The notes under the pieces: generated by a model
What the model was told of the DNA's origin: nothing
Seen by the model: the letters and a program-made list of their open reading frames with translations, nothing else
Database searches by the model: none
DNA from: JBDZUZ01 sp040255445
Lineage (GTDB): Bacteria; Planctomycetota; Phycisphaerae; Phycisphaerales; UBA1924
Direction of reading: 5' to 3'
Assembly (NCBI GenBank): GCA_040255445.1
Contig: JBDZUZ010000207.1
Location: 1 to 5,468, forward strand
Length of the DNA: 5,468 bases
Shown here: one piece after another, positions 1 to 5,068 of the stretch
Layout: each line of letters begins with the position of its first letter
Numbering within the stretch: position 1 is the first letter of the stretch
Position numbers and translations under genes: made by a program

Positions 1-5
1 GTCAT
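1..5 (-). CDS. Possible first codons of a gene following the sigma factor (partial)
   Basis: On the minus strand an ATG followed by AC lies at the extreme left edge, 55 bases beyond the sigma-factor stop codon, with a purine-rich GGGGGCG stretch upstream. An in-frame GTG at 29-27 is an alternative start. In planctomycetes, sigma factors of this family are often followed by a Ser/Thr protein kinase gene whose product tends to begin Met-Thr, which would fit. Only two residues at most are visible, so this is inference from context and not a recognised gene. Confidence 0.15.
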
Positions 6-60
6 CAGACGATCGCCCCCGCTTCCCACGCCCTCCCCAATCGCTCCGCGGCCGTCGGCC

Positions 61-687
61 TCAGAGCATCGAAGCCGCCCGCCCACCGCCCTCGCCACTC
101 AGTTCACGATGCAGCCACGCCCGCGCGAAAGACCATTCGTTCTTGACCGTCGATAGCGACAACCCCATCGCCGCCGCGGTCTCTTCAATGCTCAGCCCCG
201 CGAAGAACCGCAGCACCACGACCTGGGCCTTCCGCGCATCCCGCGCTTCCAGCTTCTTGATCGCCTCATCAACCGCGAGCACATCCTCGGGATTCTGCAG
301 CATCGTCGCCGGTTCATCGCTGAGCTGCACCCGCCCGCGGTCCCCGCCGCGCTTGAGGCTCGCCCGTTGCCGCGCCCGGTCGATCAGGATCCGCCGCATC
401 GCCTCGGCCGCCGCGGCGAAGAAATGCCCGCGACCGTCCCACCGCGGCACATCCTCCACGCCGATCAGCCGCATGTACGCCTCGTGCACGAGCGCGGTCG
501 CCTGCAGCGTGTGCTCGGCCCGCTCGCCGTTCATCCGCGACCGGGCCAGCTTCCGCAGTTCCTCGTACACCAGCGGCAGAAGGTCCGCCGCGGCGGCGCG
601 GTCCCCGCCGTTGACCGCCTCGAGCAGGCGGGTCACCTCGGCCGGGCCGGGCAGCGATGCCGAAATGTCGTCAGGCTTCATACCCAT
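61..687 (-). CDS. ECF-type RNA polymerase sigma factor (Sigma70_ECF / TIGR02999-like)
   Basis: An alternative sigma factor that would direct core RNA polymerase to a dedicated promoter set. Residue numbers are for the 208-aa form starting at 687. Region 2 spans roughly residues 17-107, with LLPLVYEELRKLARSRM (36-52), TLQATALVHEAYMRLI (60-75) and FFAAAAEAMRRILIDRARQ (89-107). These strings are typical of the planctomycete/acidobacterial ECF family related to Sigma70_ECF. Region 4 spans about 146-196 and carries the helix-turn-helix GLSIEETAAAMGLSLSTVKN. Family members are usually near 180-200 aa, so the open frame extending up to 888 is too long. I chose the ATG at 687, which has GGAG 12 bases upstream; the ATG at 681 (206 aa) is equally possible, and 738 (with GAGGA upstream) less so. 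No anti-sigma gene is visible. The gene is divergent from the globin gene. The family call is firm; regulon and signal are unknown. Confidence 0.9.
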   Translation of the reverse strand: MGMKPDDISASLPGPAEVTRLLEAVNGGDRAAAADLLPLVYEELRKLARSRMNGERAEHTLQATALVHEAYMRLIGVEDVPRWDGRGHFFAAAAEAMRRILIDRARQRASLKRGGDRGRVQLSDEPATMLQNPEDVLAVDEAIKKLEARDARKAQVVVLRFFAGLSIEETAAAMGLSLSTVKNEWSFARAWLHRELSGEGGGRAASML

Positions 688-890
688 CCAGGCGAGATTC
701 TCCGGCCCCGCGGCCAAACCGGCAAGCCGGATTCTCATAAGCCGGCGCAATCCTCGGCCGCGCTCCGGCCGATTCTCGCATGGACAATGGCGGGCCGATC
801 GCGGGCCCGTCCCCGCGGTGCGGCGTCCGTTTGGATCCGCCGCGGGTCGGACCGACAACGCGTCACGCGGCATGCGGCGAGAGACCACCC
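688..890. promoter_or_regulatory. Divergent intergenic region between sigma factor and globin
   Basis: About 200 very GC-rich bases separate the two start codons and must hold both promoters. I could not pick convincing -35/-10 boxes. The clearest symmetric element is the odd palindrome GTCGGACCGAC at 846-856, with 5-bp arms, 35 bases before the globin ATG; it could be an operator or chance in GC-rich DNA. It does not match the FNR, NsrR or NorR sites I know for globin genes. A GAGAG stretch (880-884) is the only Shine-Dalgarno-like sequence before the globin start. Confidence 0.3.
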
Positions 891-1352
891 ATGGACAAGC
901 ACCGAGCCCAACGCATCACCGAGTCGTACGCCCTGGTGGCCCCCTCGGTCGATCGCATCGCCGAGCACTTCTACGCCACGCTCTTCAAGGACCACCCCGC
1001 GCTCCGCGCCATCTTCCCGGCCGACATGACCCGCCAGCGGCAGCACCTGGCCACGGCGATCGCGCTCACCGCCCGCAACGTCGACCGCATCGCCGCGCTC
1101 GAGCAGCCCCTCCGCGAGATGGGCGCCCGTCATCAGCGCTACGGCGCGCTCCCCGGCCACTACCCGGTCGTCTGCGACCTGCTCATCGGCGCCATCGCCC
1201 ATGTCGCCGGCCCCGCGTGGAATGCGCAGCTCGAGGCCGACTGGCGTGAGCTGCTGGGCGCGGTGTCGGCCGCGATGCTCCGCGGCGCAGCGGAAGAGGC
1301 GCAGGTCATCGCCCGCGAGCTCGAAGAGACGCGCATCGGCCCGCGCAACTGA
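891..1352 (+). CDS. Single-domain bacterial haemoglobin (globin family)
   Basis: A 153-aa haem protein of the Vitreoscilla-haemoglobin/flavohaemoglobin globin type, without a reductase domain. Such proteins bind O2 and/or detoxify nitric oxide in the cytoplasm. Aligning by eye to Vitreoscilla globin gives the key residues: Tyr28 (B10, in EHFYATLF), Phe42 (CD1, in HPALRAIFP), Gln49 (E7), the haem-ligating proximal His81 (F8, in GARHQRYG) and Tyr91 (G5, in GHYPVV). The length is that of a complete one-domain globin. I chose the ATG at 891 because the globin A helix follows it directly; the frame extends back to an ATG at 780, but that 37-residue extension is Pro/Arg/Gly-rich and unlike globin. 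The ribosome binding site is weak. The gene ends just before a strong hairpin, so it looks monocistronic. NO dioxygenase activity would need a separate reductase, and none is in the window. Confidence 0.93.
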   Translation: MDKHRAQRITESYALVAPSVDRIAEHFYATLFKDHPALRAIFPADMTRQRQHLATAIALTARNVDRIAALEQPLREMGARHQRYGALPGHYPVVCDLLIGAIAHVAGPAWNAQLEADWRELLGAVSAAMLRGAAEEAQVIARELEETRIGPRN

Positions 1353-1390
1353 CCGCGGGCGTCGAGACGCCACAGCCTGAACACCGCCGC

Positions 1391-1419
1391 CAACGCGGAG
1401 CCGCACCGGCTCCGCGTTG
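1391..1419 (+). terminator. Intrinsic terminator-like hairpin after the globin gene
   Basis: A perfect 13-bp inverted repeat (1391-1403 against 1407-1419) with a 3-base CAC loop begins 38 bases after the globin stop codon and is followed by TTGCTTT. The stem is GC-rich and very stable. The T-tract is short and interrupted, so termination may be partial, but position and structure fit the end of the globin transcript. Confidence 0.7.
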
Positions 1420-1519
1420 TTGCTTTGGGGCCGGCACGCGCTGCGCTTCCGCGTGGCCCGAAAAAGAATTCTCCGCACCGTTGGCCGCGCTGCCGCAATC
1501 CCCCGCATGGATCATCGTC

Positions 1520-1571
1520 CGGGAAACAACCACAGCAGTGGAGGGGGGTGGACGAGATCCACCGTTTCCCG
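1520..1571 (+). promoter_or_regulatory. Possible three-way-junction leader RNA upstream of the beta-helix gene
   Basis: The bases could fold as an RNA with a closing stem of 8 perfect pairs (1520-1527 with 1564-1571) that encloses two hairpins: a 4-bp stem (1530-1533/1538-1541, loop AGCA) and a 6-bp stem (1547-1552/1558-1563, loop CGAGA). The element ends 36 bases before the ATG at 1608. I do not recognise it as a known riboswitch class. The pairing is seen in the sequence; a regulatory role is inference. Confidence 0.3.
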
Positions 1572-1594
1572 CCCAACCAAGTAACACCTGTTCG

Positions 1595-1600
1595 AAAGGA
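1595..1600 (+). promoter_or_regulatory. Ribosome binding site deciding the start of the beta-helix gene
   Basis: AAAGGA, seven bases before the ATG at 1608, together with the signal peptide that begins exactly at this ATG, fixes the start. The frame is open upstream to 1425, but that stretch overlaps the tail of the globin terminator region and reads as non-coding. Confidence 0.75.
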
Positions 1601-1607
1601 AACGACC

Positions 1608-3740
1608 ATGCTCCGCATCACGTCCGCCGCTGTCATTGCGCTCATCGCCGGTTCGGCTTCCGCGCAGTCTCTCAATGTTGACCTCAACACCGCATCGGGC
1701 CCGGGCTCGGGTGTGCCCAGCAACGCCTTCGCCGGCGCGGCGGGCCAGCCGGGATTCTGGAACAGCCTCGCACCGGGCAGCAGCGGCAGCTTCGCGATGA
1801 TGGGCCTGACGGGCTCCTCGAGCGGCGTCACCATCACGCGCCAGGGCAACGGCTTTGCCAGCAGCGGCATCGGCAGCGGCGGCACGGACTATCAGCGGCT
1901 GATCCGCGATTACTCCGATGCGTTCCAGCCCGGCGGCGTCAGCCAGGTGCAGCTCAATGGTCTCGATGAGGGTCTGTACCGCGTGGTGGTGTACGCTCAC
2001 CTCCCCGGGGCCGCGGGCACCTACAACGACAACGGGTTCAACGCCTTCCACACCAACTACCTCTCGGTCTCGGTCGGCGCCACGAACGTCGGCGCCGCGA
2101 CGACGACCGACACGCCCGGGGCTGATACGTTCGTGGAGGGCAAGACGCACCAGTGGTTCACGGTGCGTGTTCCCGCCGGCGCTCCGGCGGTCACGATCCG
2201 GTCCGCGGCGGATGCGGGCTACAGCCTTTCGCACGCCGCGCTCAACGGGTTCCAGCTCGTCAAGTACGATGGTTCGCGGCTGTATGTGAAGCACAACGCC
2301 GCGGGCCTGAACACCGGCAAGGACTGGGCCAACGCCTTCACGGATCTGCAGACCGCGCTGCGTTTCGCGAAGGAGTCGCAGGGCGCGATCACCGAGGTCT
2401 GGGTCGCCGCGGGCACGTACTTCCCTGCGAGCAGCGACCGCACCAAGTCCTTCAAGATGATCGACGGTGTCAAGATCATCGGCGGCTTCAGCGGGACCGA
2501 GAGTTCGGTTGCGCAGCGGGTTGAGGGGAACACAACGTACCTCAGCGGCGACCTGGGCATCAGCCGCAACATCACGGACAATTCGTACCGCATCGTCGAC
2601 GCCAGCGGTGTGAATTCGAGCGCGGTGCTCGACAGCGTCGCCATCGTCTCCGGCAACGCCAACGGCACGCCGGGTGTGTACGACGCGGGCTCGGGTCTGT
2701 GGGCCAGCAACGGTTCGCCGACCGTCCGCAACGTCGTCTTCACGGGCAACCGCGGCGACCGCGGCGGGGCGGTCAACGTCGAGTACGGCGGGCCGACGTT
2801 CGCGAACTGCACCTTCACCGGCAACTCCTGCACCTGGGACGGGGGCGCGATCCGCTGGGTCGGCGACAACACCGGCTGGTTCCCGCCCGTGCTCAAGATC
2901 GCCAACTGCGAATTCATCGGCAACACGGCTACGCAGTATGGCGGCGCGATCATGACCTACAACGGGCCGGCGTGGATCGCGGGTAGTGTCTTTACCGGCA
3001 ACACCGCGCCCGACGGCGGCGCCTTCGCGTCGGCGTACAGCAACCCCACGATCTGGATCAACAACTGCACCTTCGCCAACAACAGCGCGACCAACGGCGT
3101 CGGCGGCGGTATCTACGCTCTGCAGGGCCCGACCGTGAACGTCCGCAACTCGATCCTGTACCAGAACACCAAGACCAACGGCGCGTGCCTGGGGTACTGC
3201 GCTCAGGCCGCGACCGTGCAGGGCGCCACCGTCAACTTCGCCCACAGTATCGTGCAGGGCATGTCGCTCACCCCCAGTGCCGACTTCAACTCCGGCATGC
3301 ACCCGCTCTTCATCGATGCCGATGGGGCCGACAACATCGCCGGTACCTGGGACGATGACTTCCGCCTCGCGGTCTCGAGCCCCGCGATCGATGCGGGCAG
3401 CGTGTCGCAGATCGCCAGCGACTTCGCGGATGTGGATGGCAACGGTGTGTTCGACCCCAAGACGACGATCGACCTTGACGGCAACCCGCGGCGGTTCGAT
3501 GTGCTGAATGTCGCCGACACCGGCATGGGCGCTGCCCCGCTCCCGGACATGGGCGCCTACGAGGCCATGTACCAGGTCGCCTGCCCGGCCGACTGGGATC
3601 AGTCGGGCGGTGTGGACGGGGACGACATCGCCGTGTTCTTCGCCGACTGGCAGGCGGGCAACGCGGACATCGACGCCTCGGGGGGCACGGATGGTGATGA
3701 CATCAGCTACTTCTTCGCCCGCTGGCAGGCGGGGTGCTGA
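1608..3740 (+). CDS. Secreted PMP-like/choice-of-anchor Q beta-helix protein with C-terminal GC-type dockerin-like module
   Basis: A 710-aa exported protein, probably cell-surface associated. Residues 1-20 are a signal peptide with likely cleavage after ASA (17-19). Residues 21-220 form a Gly/Ser/Thr-rich, probably beta-sandwich region that I cannot assign to a family. At 224-300, RLYVKHNAAGLNTGKDWANA, then EVWVAAGTY and IIGGFSGTE, is the entry of the choice-of-anchor Q/pectin-lyase-like right-handed beta-helix. Five polymorphic-membrane-protein-type turns follow, each F-x-x-N plus GGA or GGG: 378-389, 403-415, 436-448, 462-473 and 489-502. HPLFIDADG (565-573), SPAIDAGS (591-598) and DMGAYE (647-652) are the typical helix exit. 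The end (659-710) is two 25-residue calcium-loop repeats, DWDQSGGVDGDD and DIDASGGTDGDD, bounded by Cys659 and the C-terminal Cys710. No lyase catalytic residues are evident; adhesion or polymer binding is a guess. The gene stands alone between two terminators. Confidence 0.92.
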   Translation: MLRITSAAVIALIAGSASAQSLNVDLNTASGPGSGVPSNAFAGAAGQPGFWNSLAPGSSGSFAMMGLTGSSSGVTITRQGNGFASSGIGSGGTDYQRLIRDYSDAFQPGGVSQVQLNGLDEGLYRVVVYAHLPGAAGTYNDNGFNAFHTNYLSVSVGATNVGAATTTDTPGADTFVEGKTHQWFTVRVPAGAPAVTIRSAADAGYSLSHAALNGFQLVKYDGSRLYVKHNAAGLNTGKDWANAFTDLQTALRFAKESQGAITEVWVAAGTYFPASSDRTKSFKMIDGVKIIGGFSGTESSVAQRVEGNTTYLSGDLGISRNITDNSYRIVDASGVNSSAVLDSVAIVSGNANGTPGVYDAGSGLWASNGSPTVRNVVFTGNRGDRGGAVNVEYGGPTFANCTFTGNSCTWDGGAIRWVGDNTGWFPPVLKIANCEFIGNTATQYGGAIMTYNGPAWIAGSVFTGNTAPDGGAFASAYSNPTIWINNCTFANNSATNGVGGGIYALQGPTVNVRNSILYQNTKTNGACLGYCAQAATVQGATVNFAHSIVQGMSLTPSADFNSGMHPLFIDADGADNIAGTWDDDFRLAVSSPAIDAGSVSQIASDFADVDGNGVFDPKTTIDLDGNPRRFDVLNVADTGMGAAPLPDMGAYEAMYQVACPADWDQSGGVDGDDIAVFFADWQAGNADIDASGGTDGDDISYFFARWQAGC
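3582..3737 (+). repeat. Dockerin-like internal repeat pair (coding)
   Basis: Two 26-residue units (659-684 and 685-710 of the beta-helix protein) share the pattern D-x-D-x-S-G-G-x-D-G-D-D-I, then FF, then A-x-W-Q-A-G. Asp662/664/670/672 and Asp687/689/695/697 are placed as EF-hand-like calcium ligands. The module matches the C-terminal 'GC-type dockerin' known from Phycisphaerales, where it is thought to act as a surface sorting or anchoring signal; that role is from family knowledge. Confidence 0.8.
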
Positions 3741-3753
3741 GAAGGGGTGAGGA

Positions 3754-3816
3754 GAGAGCGGAGTGTGCAGGGCCCCGCCAAACGGCGGGGCCTTGTCTCT
3801 TTTGGGCTCCGCTCTC
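3754..3816 (+). terminator. Intrinsic terminator nested in an outer inverted repeat
   Basis: The core is a perfect 9-bp stem (3771-3779/3784-3792, loop AAAC) followed by TTGTCTCTTTT, 30 bases after the beta-helix stop codon: a good Rho-independent terminator. Outside it, GAGAGCGGAG (3754-3763) pairs perfectly with 3807-3816, enclosing stem and T-tract. The outer arms could make the element act on both strands or stabilise the transcript end. Confidence 0.82.
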
Positions 3817-3906
3817 CCGGCCAACCCTTACCCCCGGGGCGGGATAGTTGAGGTCGGGCGCACGATCACCGCGGCGATCAAGGCGACGGCCTGAAGGCGG
3901 GAGGAG

Positions 3907-3926
3907 AAGCCCGTTGAAACGGGCTT
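3907..3926. repeat. REP-like palindrome 1, TGAA loop
   Basis: A perfect 8-bp inverted repeat, AAGCCCGT-TGAA-ACGGGCTT. Its loop is identical to those of palindromes 2 and 3, and its arms are nearly identical to those of palindrome 3. Elements of this form are dispersed in intergenic DNA of many planctomycetes and other high-GC bacteria. Confidence 0.65.
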
Positions 3927-3968
3927 GGTGGGAATGGAAACGATTGGGGTGCGCTGCGGTGCTGTGTA

Positions 3969-3986
3969 CCACGCCTGAAGGCGTGG
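3969..3986. repeat. REP-like palindrome 2, TGAA loop
   Basis: A perfect 7-bp inverted repeat, CCACGCC-TGAA-GGCGTGG, followed by CCTACAAG. The arms differ from palindromes 1 and 3 but the tetraloop is the same, suggesting a second REP subfamily in one cluster. A degenerate relative (GCC-TGAA-GGC) lies at 3889-3898. Confidence 0.65.
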
Positions 3987-3999
3987 CCTACAAGCGGGC

Positions 4000-4019
4000 A
4001 AGCCCGCTGAAGCGGGCTT
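4000..4019. repeat. REP-like palindrome 3, TGAA loop, with competing upstream arm
   Basis: A perfect 8-bp inverted repeat, AAGCCCGC-TGAA-GCGGGCTT. It differs from palindrome 1 by a compensatory change at the loop-closing pair (T-A to C-G), evidence that pairing is conserved. An extra copy of the right arm, AGCGGGC at 3993-3999, can pair with 4002-4008 instead, giving two mutually exclusive folds. Confidence 0.65.
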
Positions 4020-4072
4020 TGGGGAGCAGCGCTTCGTGCCGCGGTGGCGTGTGTGTCGGTCACGGCGCGTGA

Positions 4073-4231
4073 TCACGGCGGTCGGGCGGGCACGGGTTGC
4101 TGGTCGCGGAGGCGGGTGACGAAGCCATCGATGTAGAGGCGGGCGTTCTCGGGGTGGGAGGCGAGGTCGATACCGACCTCGCGTGCGTGGCGACGGTTTC
4201 TGCGCGGGCGGTTCTGTGCCTTTCCCCTCAC
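4073..4231 (-). CDS. Hypothetical short protein or gene remnant beside the REP cluster
   Basis: A minus-strand frame of 52 codons from GTG (4231-4229) to TGA (4075-4073). It reads Arg-rich at first (QNRPRRNRRHAREVG) and then IDLASHPENARLYIDGF followed by VTRLRDQQPVPARPP. Most codons end in G or C and the second half looks like a genuine amphipathic helix, unlike the shadow frames on either strand. There is no clear Shine-Dalgarno site and the frame is closed upstream by TGA (4251-4249), so it could be a small protein with a GTG start or the 3' remnant of a larger gene. I recognise no family. The stop codon lies inside the 10-base palindrome CGTGATCACG (4068-4077). Confidence 0.3.
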   Translation of the reverse strand: MRGKAQNRPRRNRRHAREVGIDLASHPENARLYIDGFVTRLRDQQPVPARPP

Positions 4232-4234
4232 TCC

Positions 4235-4254
4235 ACTGACGACACCCTGTCAGT
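4235..4254. promoter_or_regulatory. Inverted repeat, candidate operator
   Basis: ACTGAC and GTCAGT form a perfect 6-bp inverted repeat separated by 8 bases, 28 bases upstream of the putative -35 box of the next gene and just upstream of the minus-strand frame. Symmetry and place fit a dimeric regulator site; there is no further evidence. Confidence 0.25.
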
Positions 4255-4282
4255 ACCCCCACCCAAAATCCAACCACCCCCC

Positions 4283-4310
4283 TTGCACACCCCGCTACAC
4301 GCGGTACGCT
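4283..4310 (+). promoter_or_regulatory. Putative sigma-70-type promoter for a leaderless transcript
   Basis: TTGCAC (4283-4288), a 16-base spacer and TACGCT (4305-4310) resemble -35 and -10 boxes. The -10 box ends 6 bases before the ATG at 4317, so transcription would begin at or next to the start codon. No Shine-Dalgarno sequence precedes that ATG, in keeping with leaderless translation. Confidence 0.45.
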
Positions 4311-4316
4311 CCCCGC

Positions 4317-4874
4317 ATGGTCGCACCCAATCAAAACCAAACCATCGATCCCACCCAGCCCCCCCCACCCCACTCCTTGGAGCCTCTCAATCAGGAGGAG
4401 TCCCGCTTCCTCTCCCAGTTCTTCCGAGACTTCAAAGAAGACCTCCTCGCCTGGTCCGCCGCCACCAACATCGCCATCGACGCCTTGGCGAAGTGGCTCA
4501 ATCACCCCAAGATCGCCGCCTATGTGTCGGCCCTCCGCCACCACCAGGCCCAGGCCGCGAAACGCAAATGCATCGAACTCCTCGAGCAGGTCATCGACTC
4601 CGATGAACCCCTCCCCGAAAAGCGCCGCGCGGCAACCACCCTCCTCCGCGCCATCGCCCCCGCCGGCCGCGCCCCGTCCCGCCGAACTCCGCGCGACACC
4701 GGCAACGAAGAACCCGCCCCCACCCGCCAGTCACCCGCAACCAACCAAGCCCACCGCGGTACCAACACCGCCGCGGCACAATCCGCCTCAACCGCCACCA
4801 CCGCTCAGGGCCAGCCCAGTAAGCACATAGCCCACGCCGCGACCTCAAACCAACATCACGCCCACCAAACCTGA
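4317..4874 (+). CDS. Hypothetical protein with helical, possibly HTH-type core and low-complexity tail
   Basis: A 185-aa protein I cannot assign to a named family. Residues 1-24 are a Pro/Gln-rich lead. Residues 25-115 form a predicted all-helical core: EESRFLSQFFRDFKEDLLAW (27-46), then NIAIDALAKWLNHPKIAAYV (51-70), whose spacing resembles a helix-turn-helix of the small-terminase or regulator kind, then QAAKRKCIELLEQVI (79-93) and EKRRAATTLLRAI (101-113). Residues 116-185 are low-complexity, rich in Ala, Thr, Pro, Gln and His, with ten positively charged Arg/Lys; this part is probably disordered. There is no signal peptide or membrane segment, so it should be cytoplasmic. The coding strand is strikingly C-rich compared with the beta-helix gene. 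The start is the only ATG before the core and has a promoter right against it. A DNA-binding role is inference; a phage-derived origin is possible. Confidence 0.72.
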   Translation: MVAPNQNQTIDPTQPPPPHSLEPLNQEESRFLSQFFRDFKEDLLAWSAATNIAIDALAKWLNHPKIAAYVSALRHHQAQAAKRKCIELLEQVIDSDEPLPEKRRAATTLLRAIAPAGRAPSRRTPRDTGNEEPAPTRQSPATNQAHRGTNTAAAQSASTATTAQGQPSKHIAHAATSNQHHAHQT

Positions 4875-5056
4875 ACCCCTCGTTCATACCCCGCGAGCAA
4901 GGCAATTCACCCCGGCCCCGCAACCCGCGCTGTTTCATTCAAACCAGCACGGCAAGCCGATCAGGGATCCACAGGTCCACACCGGCCATTCAAGGGCACC
5001 GCCGGAGATACGCTCGCCGCGGCCGGATCCCGCCGCCGGCCCGATGGACCGCGATC
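4875..5056. other. Intergenic stretch with no clear terminator
   Basis: I see no T-tract terminator after the 185-aa gene and no convincing promoter boxes for the next one. The only structure is a GC-rich hairpin possibility, GGCCGG (5021-5026) with CCGGCC (5036-5041), in what would be the leader of the following gene. Confidence 0.3.
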
Positions 5057-5063
5057 AAGGAGG
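5057..5063 (+). promoter_or_regulatory. Strong Shine-Dalgarno site (AAGGAGG)
   Basis: AAGGAGG matches the 16S rRNA 3' end almost perfectly and stands 5 bases before the ATG at 5069. The ATG at 5064 abuts the site with no spacing and is followed by GCA and TGA, so it is not the real start. Confidence 0.8.
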
Positions 5064-5068
5064 ATGGC

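Noticed and set aside
688..888. N-terminal extension of the sigma factor to 888, and of the globin to 780
   Set aside because: Both extensions are Arg/Pro/Gly-rich, overlap each other on opposite strands and exceed the usual family lengths.
1425..1607. Upstream extension of the beta-helix gene to the ATG at 1425
   Set aside because: It would bury the signal peptide behind 61 residues of non-coding-like sequence; the ATG at 1608 has AAAGGA and a signal peptide immediately after it.
1512..3824. 770-residue open frame on the minus strand across the beta-helix gene
   Set aside because: It is the antisense shadow of a high-GC gene: Arg/Val/Gly/Ala-rich, no domain, no start signal, while the plus strand has a signal peptide and recognisable domains.
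3841..3892. Short plus-strand protein-like stretch (GIVEVGRTITAAIKATA then stop)
   Set aside because: It is only 17 residues, has no start and lies directly behind a terminator; the near-palindrome GATCACCGCGGCGATC makes both strands look coding. It may be a gene scar, but nothing supports it.
3889..4019. CRISPR-like array
   Set aside because: The repeats are short palindromes with two different sequences and irregular spacing, and no cas genes are present; REP-like elements explain them better.
3828..4544. 238-residue minus-strand frame crossing the REP cluster and the start of the 185-aa gene
   Set aside because: It runs through palindromes and antisense to a convincing plus-strand gene; composition is low-complexity and no motif is recognisable. 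The coding-like stretch at 4073-4231 is in a different frame.
4097..4606. 169-residue plus-strand frame upstream of and overlapping the 185-aa gene
   Set aside because: It overlaps the 185-aa gene in another frame, is Pro/Arg-rich in its second half and has no ribosome binding site.
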